Virus record (IMG/VR): IMGVR_UViG_3300048536_000617
Location: 1 to 20,644 of that record
Reading direction: 5' to 3' (one strand)
DNA: 20,644 bases
Source: a virus
Positions 13,720 through 19,422 of the stretch are shown here, in pieces (within the stretch, counting starts at the first letter, position 1; every line of letters begins with the position of its first letter). The position numbers were made by a program, and so were the translations under genes. Under the pieces are notes generated by a model, which made no database searches, was not told where the DNA came from, and saw nothing but the letters and a program-made list of their open reading frames with translations.

Positions 13720-14145
13720 ATGTCCTCAATGCCATTGGTTTCAATGCCTAGATCACCAGAAGGGCGTCTTCGCCATCTGCAAAAGCAACGCGAGGCTTAT
13801 CACCTTGCAAAGCAAGATCCAAACTGGTTGGAGCTAAACCGTGAAAAGTGGGGTCAAAAACAACAACGCCGAAGGGCTGACCCTGCTCGATTAGAGCAAA
13901 TGAGAGCGAAAGACAGAGAACGCAGAAAGGCCCGTTTAGCTGATCCTGTTGAACGTCAAAAGATTGACGCCAGAGGAATGATAAATAAGCGGGCCAAGCG
14001 CAAGACCTTCCCTAGCCCGGGGCTTTTCGTCTGCTGCGACTGCCAGTCAGCAAAAGCCGTCGAATACCACCATGAAACCTATGAATTGTGGTGGGGTGTT
14101 GAGGCTTTATGCCGTGAATGCCATGAGAGAAGGCATCACCCGTAG
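13720..14145 (+). CDS. HNH-like zinc-binding protein
   Basis: A 141-residue protein from ATG 13720. Residues 10-100 are highly basic helices (RHLQKQREAYHLAKQDPNW, LNREKWGQKQQRRRADPARL). The C-terminal module at 101-141 is an HNH/zinc-finger unit: C105/C106-x-C108 (FVCCDCQSAKAVEYHHETY), a double histidine at 117-118, then C131-x2-C134-H (EALCRECHERRHHP). In the HNH family, the paired CxxC motifs bind structural zinc and the HH acts in DNA cleavage. Whether catalysis is retained is unknown. It may be a free-standing HNH nuclease or a DNA-binding protein. A longer frame back to GTG 13669 would start inside promoter P3, so it is rejected. Confidence 0.75.
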   Translation: MSSMPLVSMPRSPEGRLRHLQKQREAYHLAKQDPNWLELNREKWGQKQQRRRADPARLEQMRAKDRERRKARLADPVERQKIDARGMINKRAKRKTFPSPGLFVCCDCQSAKAVEYHHETYELWWGVEALCRECHERRHHP

Positions 14146-14293
14146 TCTCTTAGCGCCGGGGATCCTGCAATACAACACGCGGTTCCGCGAAATACAGGGC
14201 GATGAAGTGATCCAAAGATTGAGAGGCATTGCTCTTGAGGGTCTTTGGGGATTGTTGATCGACCCCCCGGCAGCTACCACCCCCTTTTCTTAT

Positions 14294-14329
14294 AGGTGCT
14301 TGACACCTGTCGCGTAGGTGTGCAATACT
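14294..14329 (+). promoter_or_regulatory. Early promoter P2 with AGGTGC boxes
   Basis: TTGACA (14300-14305), 18-bp spacer, AATACT (14324-14329). Boxes: AGGTGC at 14294, the inverted form ACCTG at 14305 and AGGTG at 14316, again in 11-bp steps. The -10 and start region (ATACTTTGTGCAT) is identical over 13 bases to P4. It drives the 57-aa gene at 14374. The 148 bp between the HNH-like stop and this promoter holds no gene I can support. Confidence 0.68.
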
Positions 14330-14337
14330 TTGTGCAT

Positions 14338-14351
14338 GGCCAGAGATGGCC
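14338..14351 (+). other. 5'-terminal GAGA hairpin of the P2 transcript
   Basis: GGCCA (14338-14342), loop GAGA (14343-14346), TGGCC (14347-14351), beginning about 9 bases after the -10. The stem differs from those of P3 and P4 at paired positions while the loop is the same. Confidence 0.68.
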
Positions 14352-14373
14352 GCCCCCCTCGCTTCCAAATCCA

Positions 14374-14547
14374 ATGACGATCAACGACACCAATTCTTTT
14401 GACAAAGGCGAGCTTGCCTACGTCGCTTTACAGGCCATCGAACAATTCGTTGGCGAGCGTGGCTACAAGCTCGGCTTTGGTTCTGATGACGGAATCCATG
14501 AGGCCATCTGGGACGCTCTGGGCTACGTCGAAATCGACCCCGCCTGA
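14374..14547 (+). CDS. Small acidic protein (57 aa), paralogue of 15280-15459
   Basis: A 57-residue protein (MTINDTNSFDKGELAYVALQ, AIEQFVGERGYKLGFGSDDG, IHEAIWDALGYVEIDPA). It aligns along its length with the 59-aa protein at 15280-15459: K-x-E-L/I-x4-A-x2-A-I, a central G-Y, then a D before I/V-x2-A-I-x-D-x-L and E-I-x-P at the end. Both look like two helices with a short link. It is a monocistronic unit behind P2, with a leader lacking a Shine-Dalgarno, followed by a terminator hairpin. Function unknown. The earlier in-frame ATG at 14296 lies in the promoter and is rejected. Confidence 0.78.
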   Translation: MTINDTNSFDKGELAYVALQAIEQFVGERGYKLGFGSDDGIHEAIWDALGYVEIDPA

Positions 14548-14553
14548 TCGCCT

Positions 14554-14581
14554 GGGGCTTCGGCCCCGCCACCCCTTTTTT
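14554..14581 (+). terminator. TTCG hairpin terminator after the 57-aa gene
   Basis: GGGGC (14554-14558), loop TTCG (14559-14562), GCCCC (14563-14567): a perfect stem with an extra-stable tetraloop, then 8 bases and six T (14576-14581). The gap before the T-run is longer than ideal, so termination may be partial. It separates the P2 unit from promoter P4. Confidence 0.55.
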
Positions 14582-14586
14582 AAACT

Positions 14587-14621
14587 AGGTGCTTGACACC
14601 TGATCGACACCATGTCATACT
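14587..14621 (+). promoter_or_regulatory. Early promoter P4 with AGGTGC boxes
   Basis: TTGACA (14593-14598), 17-bp spacer, CATACT (14616-14621). AGGTGC begins at 14587, ACCTG at 14598 and ACCATG at 14609, keeping the 11-bp step, the last box degenerate. The expected start is 14628, the first base of the leader hairpin. It drives the 62-aa gene and probably the chain of genes after it. Confidence 0.7.
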
Positions 14622-14627
14622 TTGTGC

Positions 14628-14643
14628 ATCGGAGAGATCCGAT
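14628..14643 (+). other. 5'-terminal GAGA hairpin of the P4 transcript
   Basis: ATCGGA (14628-14633), loop GAGA (14634-14637), TCCGAT (14638-14643): a perfect 6-bp stem located at the predicted +1. A 20-base unstructured A/C-rich stretch links it to the ATG at 14664. Confidence 0.7.
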
Positions 14644-14663
14644 CCTTCTAACCCTCAAAACAA

Positions 14664-14852
14664 ATGCTTGACCTTTCCACCATTCAAGTCAGCTCCACCA
14701 TTTACCGATACGAATCCAAAGTTCGCGCTGAAAAGTCTCTTGCCTTGTGGGTTGAAACTGCCTGCCCCGGCGAAACATTCGATCTGTTTGACAATGGCCG
14801 TGGCTACGTGGTCCGCATGTTTGAAGACGGCGAATTTGTCTCCACCGTTTGA
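14664..14852 (+). CDS. Small hypothetical protein (62 aa)
   Basis: A 62-residue protein (MLDLSTIQVSSTIYRYESKV, RAEKSLALWVETACPGETFD, LFDNGRGYVVRMFEDGEFVS). It looks like a small alpha/beta fold: strand, helix, then a beta-hairpin with a D-N-G-R-G turn and V-V-x-M-F-E-D-G. It is the first gene behind P4, and its leader has no Shine-Dalgarno. No family recognised. Confidence 0.75.
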   Translation: MLDLSTIQVSSTIYRYESKVRAEKSLALWVETACPGETFDLFDNGRGYVVRMFEDGEFVSTV

Positions 14853-14860
14853 TCACCACC

Positions 14861-14876
14861 GCCCCCGAGAGGGGGC
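14861..14876 (+). other. GAGA-loop hairpin between two early genes
   Basis: GCCCCC (14861-14866), loop GAGA (14867-14870), GGGGGC (14871-14876). It has no T-run after it, so it is unlikely to terminate. It lies 26 bases before the ATG of the exported-protein gene and has the same loop as the leader hairpins, so it may mark a processed 5' end or be the same kind of element. Confidence 0.58.
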
Positions 14877-14902
14877 TCTACCAACCTCACCACTTCAACC
14901 CA

Positions 14903-15280
14903 ATGAAACTTTTAACCGCATTTGCAGCCATCACCTTCATCGCTGCTCCTGCACAAGCCCAGGTTTACGAGGTTTACAACGGCGACCTTTACACCCGTTG
15001 CCACTTCACCGGCTCTAGCACTTTCTGCAAGCACGGAGACGCCGCACGCAGCGAGCGCGACCGCACCAAGCTTGCCGAAGCTTGCGAGGCAAAAGCAAAA
15101 GCTGCCCACGTTGAAAAATATGGGCACTACACCGTTCTCATGCGTGGCACGCACGTCGTTGGCAAACACCACTCTTCATTTCTGAAAACTCTTGGTCATC
15201 CAGAAGTTTTCTGGAATGACGCAGCCCATGCCGAATACAAGGCAGCTACACAAGCATGTTTCACCGCTCAAGGTTTCTGA
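14903..15280 (+). CDS. Exported protein with signal peptide
   Basis: A 125-residue protein from ATG 14903. Residues 1-20 (MKLLTAFAAITFIAAPAQAQ) are a classic signal peptide with Lys, a hydrophobic core and an Ala-x-Ala cut site, so the mature protein starts near residue 20. The mature part has four cysteines: two in a C-x8-C pair (RCHFTGSSTFCKHG), one in EACEAKAKAA and one near the end (ATQACFTAQGF), enough for two disulphides in the periplasm. A phage early exported protein could act in the host envelope, for example on entry exclusion or surface change, but nothing in the sequence fixes this. Its stop overlaps the next start (TGATG). The upstream frame to 14849 includes the GAGA hairpin and is rejected. 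Confidence 0.78.
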   Translation: MKLLTAFAAITFIAAPAQAQVYEVYNGDLYTRCHFTGSSTFCKHGDAARSERDRTKLAEACEAKAKAAHVEKYGHYTVLMRGTHVVGKHHSSFLKTLGHPEVFWNDAAHAEYKAATQACFTAQGF

Positions 15281-15459
15281 TGACCCCACAAATCGACGAC
15301 GCGTACATCAACAAAAACGAAATTGTTGATCGCGCCATGGACGCCATTACCGATGGCTTTGCCAGCTACGGCTACCTGACCAAATCATCATTTGATGAAC
15401 GGGTATGGACCGCCATTTATGACCAGCTACAACACGCAGAGATCACCCCTTTGAAGTGA
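15280..15459 (+). CDS. Small protein (59 aa), paralogue of 14374-14547
   Basis: A 59-residue protein (MTPQIDDAYINKNEIVDRAM, DAITDGFASYGYLTKSSFDE, RVWTAIYDQLQHAEITPLK) related to the 57-aa P2 protein, with the shared E-I/L-x4-A-x2-A-I helix, G-Y turn, V/I-x2-A-I-x-D-x-L helix and E-I-x-P end. It is coupled to the exported-protein gene by TGATG. Function unknown. The duplication within 1 kb suggests dosage or divergence of a useful small early protein. Confidence 0.75.
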   Translation: MTPQIDDAYINKNEIVDRAMDAITDGFASYGYLTKSSFDERVWTAIYDQLQHAEITPLK

Positions 15460-15467
15460 TCCACACC

Positions 15468-15671
15468 ATGTCCCTACGCAGAACCAAAATGTCTCGCAGC
15501 AAGTATGGAACCATCCCCTACGAACATCTCGGATATGCCATCCGTTGGGAGCAAGCCCGCGCCCAATACTTCGAGATGGTCGGCAAGTCTGACGACGCCC
15601 ACGACAGCCGCATGAGAGTCCGTGGGTACGAGCGCCGCGCACAGGTCGAATCTGACTCGATGTTTGTATGA
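15468..15671 (+). CDS. Small hypothetical protein (67 aa)
   Basis: A 67-residue protein from ATG 15468 (MSLRRTKMSRSKYGTIPYEH), with an inner ATG at 15489 as an alternative. The core is helical and rich in Arg and aromatic residues (LGYAIRWEQARAQYFEMVGK, SRMRVRGYERRAQVESDSM). It is followed at once by the next gene through an ATGA overlap. Unknown family. Confidence 0.68.
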   Translation: MSLRRTKMSRSKYGTIPYEHLGYAIRWEQARAQYFEMVGKSDDAHDSRMRVRGYERRAQVESDSMFV

Positions 15672-15832
15672 CACGCCTCAACCTCTGGTACAACCGCCCT
15701 CAAGACATCAGGGCAGCCGCAAGGGAACGCGCAGCGGCAGCGCTGCACGCAAAGCACGCAACAGGCTTAACAGTTTTAGAAGCCAGCTATTTGAGAGCCA
15801 TGAAAGACGGGAGGATCCCATGCGAGGAATAA
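15668..15832 (+). CDS. Tiny hypothetical protein (54 aa)
   Basis: A 54-residue protein: MTRLNLWYNRPQDIRAAARE, RAAAALHAKHATGLTVLEAS, YLRAMKDGRIPCEE. It has an Ala/Arg-rich helix and a second helix (TVLEASYLRAMKDG) resembling the LxEAxYLRAMxDG region of short phage helical proteins. The ATG overlaps the previous TGA (ATGA at 15668-15671). Its 3' end overlaps the next gene by 13 bases and supplies that gene's ribosome site. No function known. Confidence 0.65.
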   Translation: MTRLNLWYNRPQDIRAAARERAAAALHAKHATGLTVLEASYLRAMKDGRIPCEE

Positions 15833-15948
15833 TCGCAATCGTGGCGGTAACGATCTGCTGCCTGGCAGACCCATTAGCTCCGCTTGACAACATGCGCCTG
15901 CGGATCAACAATGTAACCAGTTCGTACCCAACTCATGCCAACAACTGA
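15820..15948 (+). CDS. Tiny membrane or exported protein (42 aa)
   Basis: A 42-residue protein: MRGIIAIVAVTICCLADPLA then PLDNMRLRINNVTSSYPTHA NN. The first 16 residues form a signal-like or membrane segment with a C-C-L-A end that could be a signal-peptide cleavage or lipobox-like region. A strong ribosome site, GGGAGG, lies 5 bases before the ATG, unlike most neighbours. Its stop lies 14 bases inside the next gene. Function unknown. Confidence 0.58.
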   Translation: MRGIIAIVAVTICCLADPLAPLDNMRLRINNVTSSYPTHANN

Positions 15949-16102
15949 ACTAGACGGCGCCAAGGTCTTTATTGACTCAACAGTGCTGACAAAGGCTGAG
16001 GCACTAAAACCGCCCTACCTGTCACGCACCGCTTGGGTCAATCAGCTAGTCGAGCAAGCCTGTCACCGTCTACCTGACCCCTCTGCCTACGCAACAGAAT
16101 GA
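15935..16102 (+). CDS. Tiny hypothetical protein (55 aa)
   Basis: A 55-residue protein: MPTTELDGAKVFIDSTVLTK, AEALKPPYLSRTAWVNQLVE, QACHRLPDPSAYATE. The segment YLSRTAWVNQLVEQACHRL is an amphipathic helix like the second helix of ribbon-helix-helix proteins, but the preceding strand is not clear. It overlaps the previous gene by 14 bases and the next by ATGA. Unknown function. Confidence 0.62.
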   Translation: MPTTELDGAKVFIDSTVLTKAEALKPPYLSRTAWVNQLVEQACHRLPDPSAYATE

Positions 16103-16584
16103 GTGCATCAAACTGTTTGGAGGAGCGGGCTCACGCTCTTCTCCAATGGAATCCGTACTCTCTGCCGTCTGAATTTGATTGGGAGCTTGCAGCCCTCGGG
16201 CATTACAGCAAGCTTCAGAAACAAAGATCAAACGAGGCAATCAAAGAGTTCGACAAGCTCCATCCACCAACTGCCAGCGAAGAGCTGGCTGCATTTCATG
16301 AATTAGAGCGGCTCGGTGTTTACACCCAAGCCGACTATTTCAGCCCCACTAAGGCTAAGGACTCATTCTATGTCAACCGGCTCAAAGAACACAAAAGAGC
16401 TGTTGCCCGATTGGCAGCAAGCAATGAAAGAACTGGAGGATCACGCCCTCACAGTCGCAACAACTTACGCGCCAGCTCAGTGGCTCCCAGCCATGAGAAA
16501 CATGGCCGGAGAACTCGGCCTCGACAGGGACGTAAGGGACAAGGAGCTGCTGACGTTTCTAGCAGCAGCCAACCCAGCCAGTGA
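16099..16584 (+). CDS. Hypothetical protein overlapping the helicase gene
   Basis: A 161-residue frame. Residues 1-115 are protein-like (CLEERAHALLQWNPYSLPSE, FDWELAALGHYSKLQKQRSN, KAKDSFYVNRLKEHKRAVAR). The remaining 45 residues are Ser/Arg/Gly-rich and coincide with the helicase frame read in another phase. Only the first 90 residues are free of overlap. The ATG overlaps the previous stop (ATGA). It could be a helicase loader or accessory by position, but no motif proves it. Confidence 0.6.
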   Translation: MSASNCLEERAHALLQWNPYSLPSEFDWELAALGHYSKLQKQRSNEAIKEFDKLHPPTASEELAAFHELERLGVYTQADYFSPTKAKDSFYVNRLKEHKRAVARLAASNERTGGSRPHSRNNLRASSVAPSHEKHGRRTRPRQGRKGQGAADVSSSSQPSQ

Positions 16585-18124
16585 ACCAATTAAGCCAGGC
16601 TCAGTCATTGACGAAAGCCTGCTGAAAAAGCCAGGGAGCCTCTGGGGAAAACTGTTGGTCCACGGTGGCATCAACCTCCTTGTCTCAGCTCCAAAAGTTG
16701 GCAAGACGGCGTTAATGATGCACCTCGCTGGTTGTGTTCTTCGAGGTGAGACAGAGTGCCTCGGAATTCCCATTGAGAACCCCTTTGATCATCTGATCAT
16801 TGTTGGCCCTGATATGCACGTCGATCAGTGGATGACACTGCTTCAACGCGAAGGATTAGCAGATGGTCCAAAACTCAGTGACAAGGTCACTCTCTGGCAC
16901 TCAGGGACTCAGATTTCTTTAAGTGATCAAGGCATTGAAAAGATCAAGGGAGAATGCCAACGGCATTTAAACAGCCTCCTCCTTATAGATACTCTTTCGA
17001 GTTCTATTGCTTCTTTAAATCTTGACGAGAACCGCTCGGAGATAGCGGTGCCCTTAATGGCGTTGCGCGTGGCATGTGCCTCCGCAGGCTCAACAATAAC
17101 AACCGTTGTCAACCACCACGCGAGCAAACAGGGGTATGGCTCATCGGGAACCTCTGCGTCACGAGGCTCTAGTGCTTTGCCTGGTGCCTGTGATTCCACG
17201 ATCAGCCTCAACTATTTCCGCACTGGCATTGACGGTGTGGAGCGCACTGACCGTCGCCTTGTTCTTTCAAGCGAAGGCCGCACTGGCTGTCAGACGGTCA
17301 TGGCTGAGATGTTCGACGCGGTTGATGGCCTCAAGTGGATGTCCCATGGAGACGCGAGCAACCATCGCGCTGCTGAGGCGCTCTGGGTGGCCCAAGAAGG
17401 CCTTTCAAACCGCCAGGAGGAGGCATACGACCTGGCGTGCAACTTCCACGATCAGGACCGCCTCTTGGACTCAGGGGAGCTGGGCCAACATTTGAACGTG
17501 TCCCGACAGAAGGCTTTGCGCTGCCTTAAGGCACTTGAACGCAAGGGGTTGGTGGCTGGCGTCAAAGATCCGGGCGGGGGTCGCAACGCTCCAATTCGGT
17601 ATCGCGCTGTTACCGAAAACGACTTTACGACCCCGAAGACCCCTGATACACCCCCCACACACCACGCGTGCGAGGGGGAGGGGTCATCACGTCCGCATGT
17701 CGGCCAAGTGGTGGATGTGAATTGGACTGGCTGGAAAAACGCCTGGAGTTTTGCAAGGGCCAGCATCGTGGAAGTTTTCCCAGGCGAAGGCCCTGAAGGA
17801 ATAGCCGTCAAGGTTGCAAGGCTTTTTCCAAAAACAAAGGCTGAGGAGATTCCCGAATTACTGCACTGGCCTCATCGAGTCAGAGCCTCTCAGCCAATCC
17901 CCAACGGAACCCCGGTCGAAAAGCTGGTTAGCGGTGTCTGGACCGCTGGCTTTGTGATCGCTGATGGAACCAACCCCGACGCCCTGAAGGTTTCCCCCCT
18001 TGGAAACCCCATGACCACTTACTCAAATCTCCGCTGGGGAATGGACGTGAGGGAGGCCACCGGCTCGCCCTTCGCCAATCCGCCTCAGCAGGACCAAACC
18101 ACAACAAAACTCCCATGGGAATAA
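16370..18124 (+). CDS. RecA-fold ATPase, RepA/DnaB-type replicative helicase
   Basis: A 584-residue protein from ATG 16370 (MSTGSKNTKELLPDWQQAMK). ATPase core: Walker A at about 106-115 (SAPKVGKTAL), Walker B at about 201-211 (NSLLLIDTLSS), a sensor-like TTVVNHHASK at 244-253 and RGSSALPGACDSTISL at 265-280. This order is that of hexameric RepA/KaiC-like single-domain helicases. Residues 355-412 form a winged helix (SGELGQHLNVSRQKALRCLK, ALERKGLVAGV). A Pro/Thr linker at 418-440 leads to a beta-rich C-terminal region with HVGQVVDVNWTGWKNAWSFA, perhaps an SH3-like fold. Such an ATPase would unwind the phage replication fork. A winged helix attached to the ATPase could give origin or partner binding. 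Its first 215 bases overlap the previous gene. Confidence 0.82.
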   Translation: MSTGSKNTKELLPDWQQAMKELEDHALTVATTYAPAQWLPAMRNMAGELGLDRDVRDKELLTFLAAANPASEPIKPGSVIDESLLKKPGSLWGKLLVHGGINLLVSAPKVGKTALMMHLAGCVLRGETECLGIPIENPFDHLIIVGPDMHVDQWMTLLQREGLADGPKLSDKVTLWHSGTQISLSDQGIEKIKGECQRHLNSLLLIDTLSSSIASLNLDENRSEIAVPLMALRVACASAGSTITTVVNHHASKQGYGSSGTSASRGSSALPGACDSTISLNYFRTGIDGVERTDRRLVLSSEGRTGCQTVMAEMFDAVDGLKWMSHGDASNHRAAEALWVAQEGLSNRQEEAYDLACNFHDQDRLLDSGELGQHLNVSRQKALRCLKALERKGLVAGVKDPGGGRNAPIRYRAVTENDFTTPKTPDTPPTHHACEGEGSSRPHVGQVVDVNWTGWKNAWSFARASIVEVFPGEGPEGIAVKVARLFPKTKAEEIPELLHWPHRVRASQPIPNGTPVEKLVSGVWTAGFVIADGTNPDALKVSPLGNPMTTYSNLRWGMDVREATGSPFANPPQQDQTTTKLPWE

Positions 18125-18270
18125 TCAAAGAATCTCAACGCGACCCCAAAGACTGGAAAGCCCACCAAGGCAAATGGAAGCTCATCAAGCTGCCATCCAT
18201 CGGCCCTGGCTCTGGTGTTGAACAACCCTCCACCAAATGGGTCAACAAGCCCATCAAGGAGGAGTGGTGA
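18115..18270 (+). CDS. Tiny hypothetical protein (51 aa)
   Basis: A 51-residue protein (MGIIKESQRDPKDWKAHQGK, WKLIKLPSIGPGSGVEQPST, KWVNKPIKEEW). It is rich in Lys and Trp, with three W-K/W-V clusters, and may be a small nucleic-acid or protein binder. The ATG lies within the last codons of the helicase gene, and the stop is coupled to the winged-helix gene by TGATG. Unknown family. Confidence 0.62.
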   Translation: MGIIKESQRDPKDWKAHQGKWKLIKLPSIGPGSGVEQPSTKWVNKPIKEEW

Positions 18271-18617
18271 TGACATCCCTCCAAGACCTGCCGCTCTTTG
18301 CTGTTAACACCACACCGGCTCATGTTCGTAATTGCGAAACCTCGCTCGATGCCGCCGAATCCATCAAACCCGCAGTCCCACACCTTCAAAAGCGGGTTCT
18401 TGATTGTGTGGCTTCTATGCCTGGCGGTCTTACATGTGACCAAGTGGAGTGCATTCTCGGCCTGGCGCATCAGACCTGCTCTGCCCGCTTCCGGGAACTT
18501 GCGACCTGTCAGCCGCCACTTATCCAGAAACTGATCACGGATGACGGCAGCTATGCCCGGCGCCCAACCCGCAGCGGTCGCGGCGCTTACGTCTACATCG
18601 CGACGGAGGCTGCATGA
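18270..18617 (+). CDS. Winged-helix DNA-binding protein
   Basis: A 115-residue protein from ATG 18270, with GGAGG 9 bases upstream. Residues 1-35 are a flexible leader (MTSLQDLPLFAVNTTPAHVR). Residues 36-115 fit a winged helix: helix PHLQKRVLDCVASM, a turn (PGGLTCDQVECIL), recognition helix GLAHQTCSARFRELATC and a beta wing (PPLIQKLITDDGSYARR then GRGAYVYIAT). Similar phage proteins bind DNA near replication genes. Its place between helicase and nuclease suggests a replication or recombination role. It is coupled at both ends (TGATG, ATGA). Confidence 0.72.
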   Translation: MTSLQDLPLFAVNTTPAHVRNCETSLDAAESIKPAVPHLQKRVLDCVASMPGGLTCDQVECILGLAHQTCSARFRELATCQPPLIQKLITDDGSYARRPTRSGRGAYVYIATEAA

Positions 18618-19285
18618 CCGACAGCGTCACCCGCCTGCACAAGCGCAACTGCATCCTGCGCGATGAGGATCACCGATACATCTGGGACCCAGAAGGTATC
18701 GCCGAGGAGATGGCCATCAGCGTCACGGGCGTGACCAGCTTCGGCAAACCGCCTGTTGATTACTCCGCGTATCCCGAGGCCGCCCCCCGCGGGACTCACG
18801 TCCACCGTGCGATGGAGGCCCTAGCCAACGGCGACCCGCTGCCTGATCACGTCAGCCCTGAAGGGATCGACTGCAGCGATTGGTATGAACAGATCAGCGG
18901 CATGTCGTTCTGGGAGCAGTCCCAGACCATCGCTTGTGAACTGACCATGGTGAGCCGCAAAAAAAGTCTGGGAGGCCAGCTCGACTTGCTCTGCGCTTAC
19001 AAAGATCACGTGATCTTGGTTGATCTCAAGACCAAATCAGCCAGCTGGTCTGGCCCGAGCAAAGACGACATTGCCTCTTACAAAGCCCAGGCCGGCGGAT
19101 ACCTGTACTTACTGAGCGATGGAGACGACGCCCACGGCGGTTGCTTTGTCGATGAGTGCCGCACCCTGATCGTGACCCCAAATCAGACCAAATGGCTGCC
19201 ACCGATGAATTGCGACGAATGCTTCGAAATCTGGGAAAACTGTTGGGACAAGTATTCCGCCTCCGCAGCGCTAAATCCTTTTTGA
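18614..19285 (+). CDS. PD-(D/E)XK nuclease (RecB/Cas4-like exonuclease)
   Basis: A 223-residue protein with the motifs of RecB-type exonucleases. RGTHVHRAMEAL (59-70) supplies the helix with His. GGQLDLLCAYKDHVILVDLK (120-139) gives the catalytic G-G-x-L-D124 and D137-L-K139. YKAQAGGYLYLL (156-167) is the Q-x3-Y motif. A Cys pair near the C-terminus (MNCDECFEIWENCWDKY) is extra, and with only these cysteines an iron-sulphur cluster of Cas4 type is possible but unproven. Phage enzymes of this type resect DNA ends for recombination or degrade host DNA. It is coupled to the winged-helix gene by ATGA and to the next gene region by TTGA. Confidence 0.8.
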   Translation: MTDSVTRLHKRNCILRDEDHRYIWDPEGIAEEMAISVTGVTSFGKPPVDYSAYPEAAPRGTHVHRAMEALANGDPLPDHVSPEGIDCSDWYEQISGMSFWEQSQTIACELTMVSRKKSLGGQLDLLCAYKDHVILVDLKTKSASWSGPSKDDIASYKAQAGGYLYLLSDGDDAHGGCFVDECRTLIVTPNQTKWLPPMNCDECFEIWENCWDKYSASAALNPF

Positions 19286-19422
19286 TCTACGACCCACTTA
19301 CTGACGACGTTGATGACTACTGCACCCACCGAGAACTCGAAAACGCATGGCTTGAGCACTGCCTTTCCTGCAGGGCCGTGGACAGGCCGGAACCTCGACC
19401 AAAGCGAGACGATCGTCCGTGA
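19282..19422 (+). CDS. Possible tiny protein (46 aa, TTG start)
   Basis: A 46-residue frame whose TTG start overlaps the nuclease stop (TTGA at 19282-19285). It reads IYDPLTDDVDDYCTHRELEN, AWLEHCLSCRAVDRPEPRPK, RDDRP after the initiator. It is acidic then basic with a C-x2-C pair. The last 110 bases are shared, in another phase, with the next gene. Residue pattern is natural, but the TTG start and overlap keep this uncertain. Confidence 0.35.
   Translation: MIYDPLTDDVDDYCTHRELENAWLEHCLSCRAVDRPEPRPKRDDRP

Noticed and set aside
14072-14317. 81-aa plus-strand ORF after the HNH-like gene
   Set aside because: Overlaps the HNH-like zinc module in another phase and then promoter P2; no ribosome site.
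14150-14374. 74-aa minus-strand ORF before P2
   Set aside because: The part near 14150-14260 is fairly protein-like, but there is no start codon after the promoter and leader hairpin, which it would have to cross.
14593-15018. 141-aa plus-strand ORF across the P4 region
   Set aside because: It runs through the promoter, the leader hairpin and two better genes, and ends in low-complexity Pro/Leu/His/Arg.
15884-15912. TTGACA with AACAAT 17 bp downstream
   Set aside because: Lies within a small coding gene, the -10 is weak, and the AGGTGC box and leader hairpin are absent.
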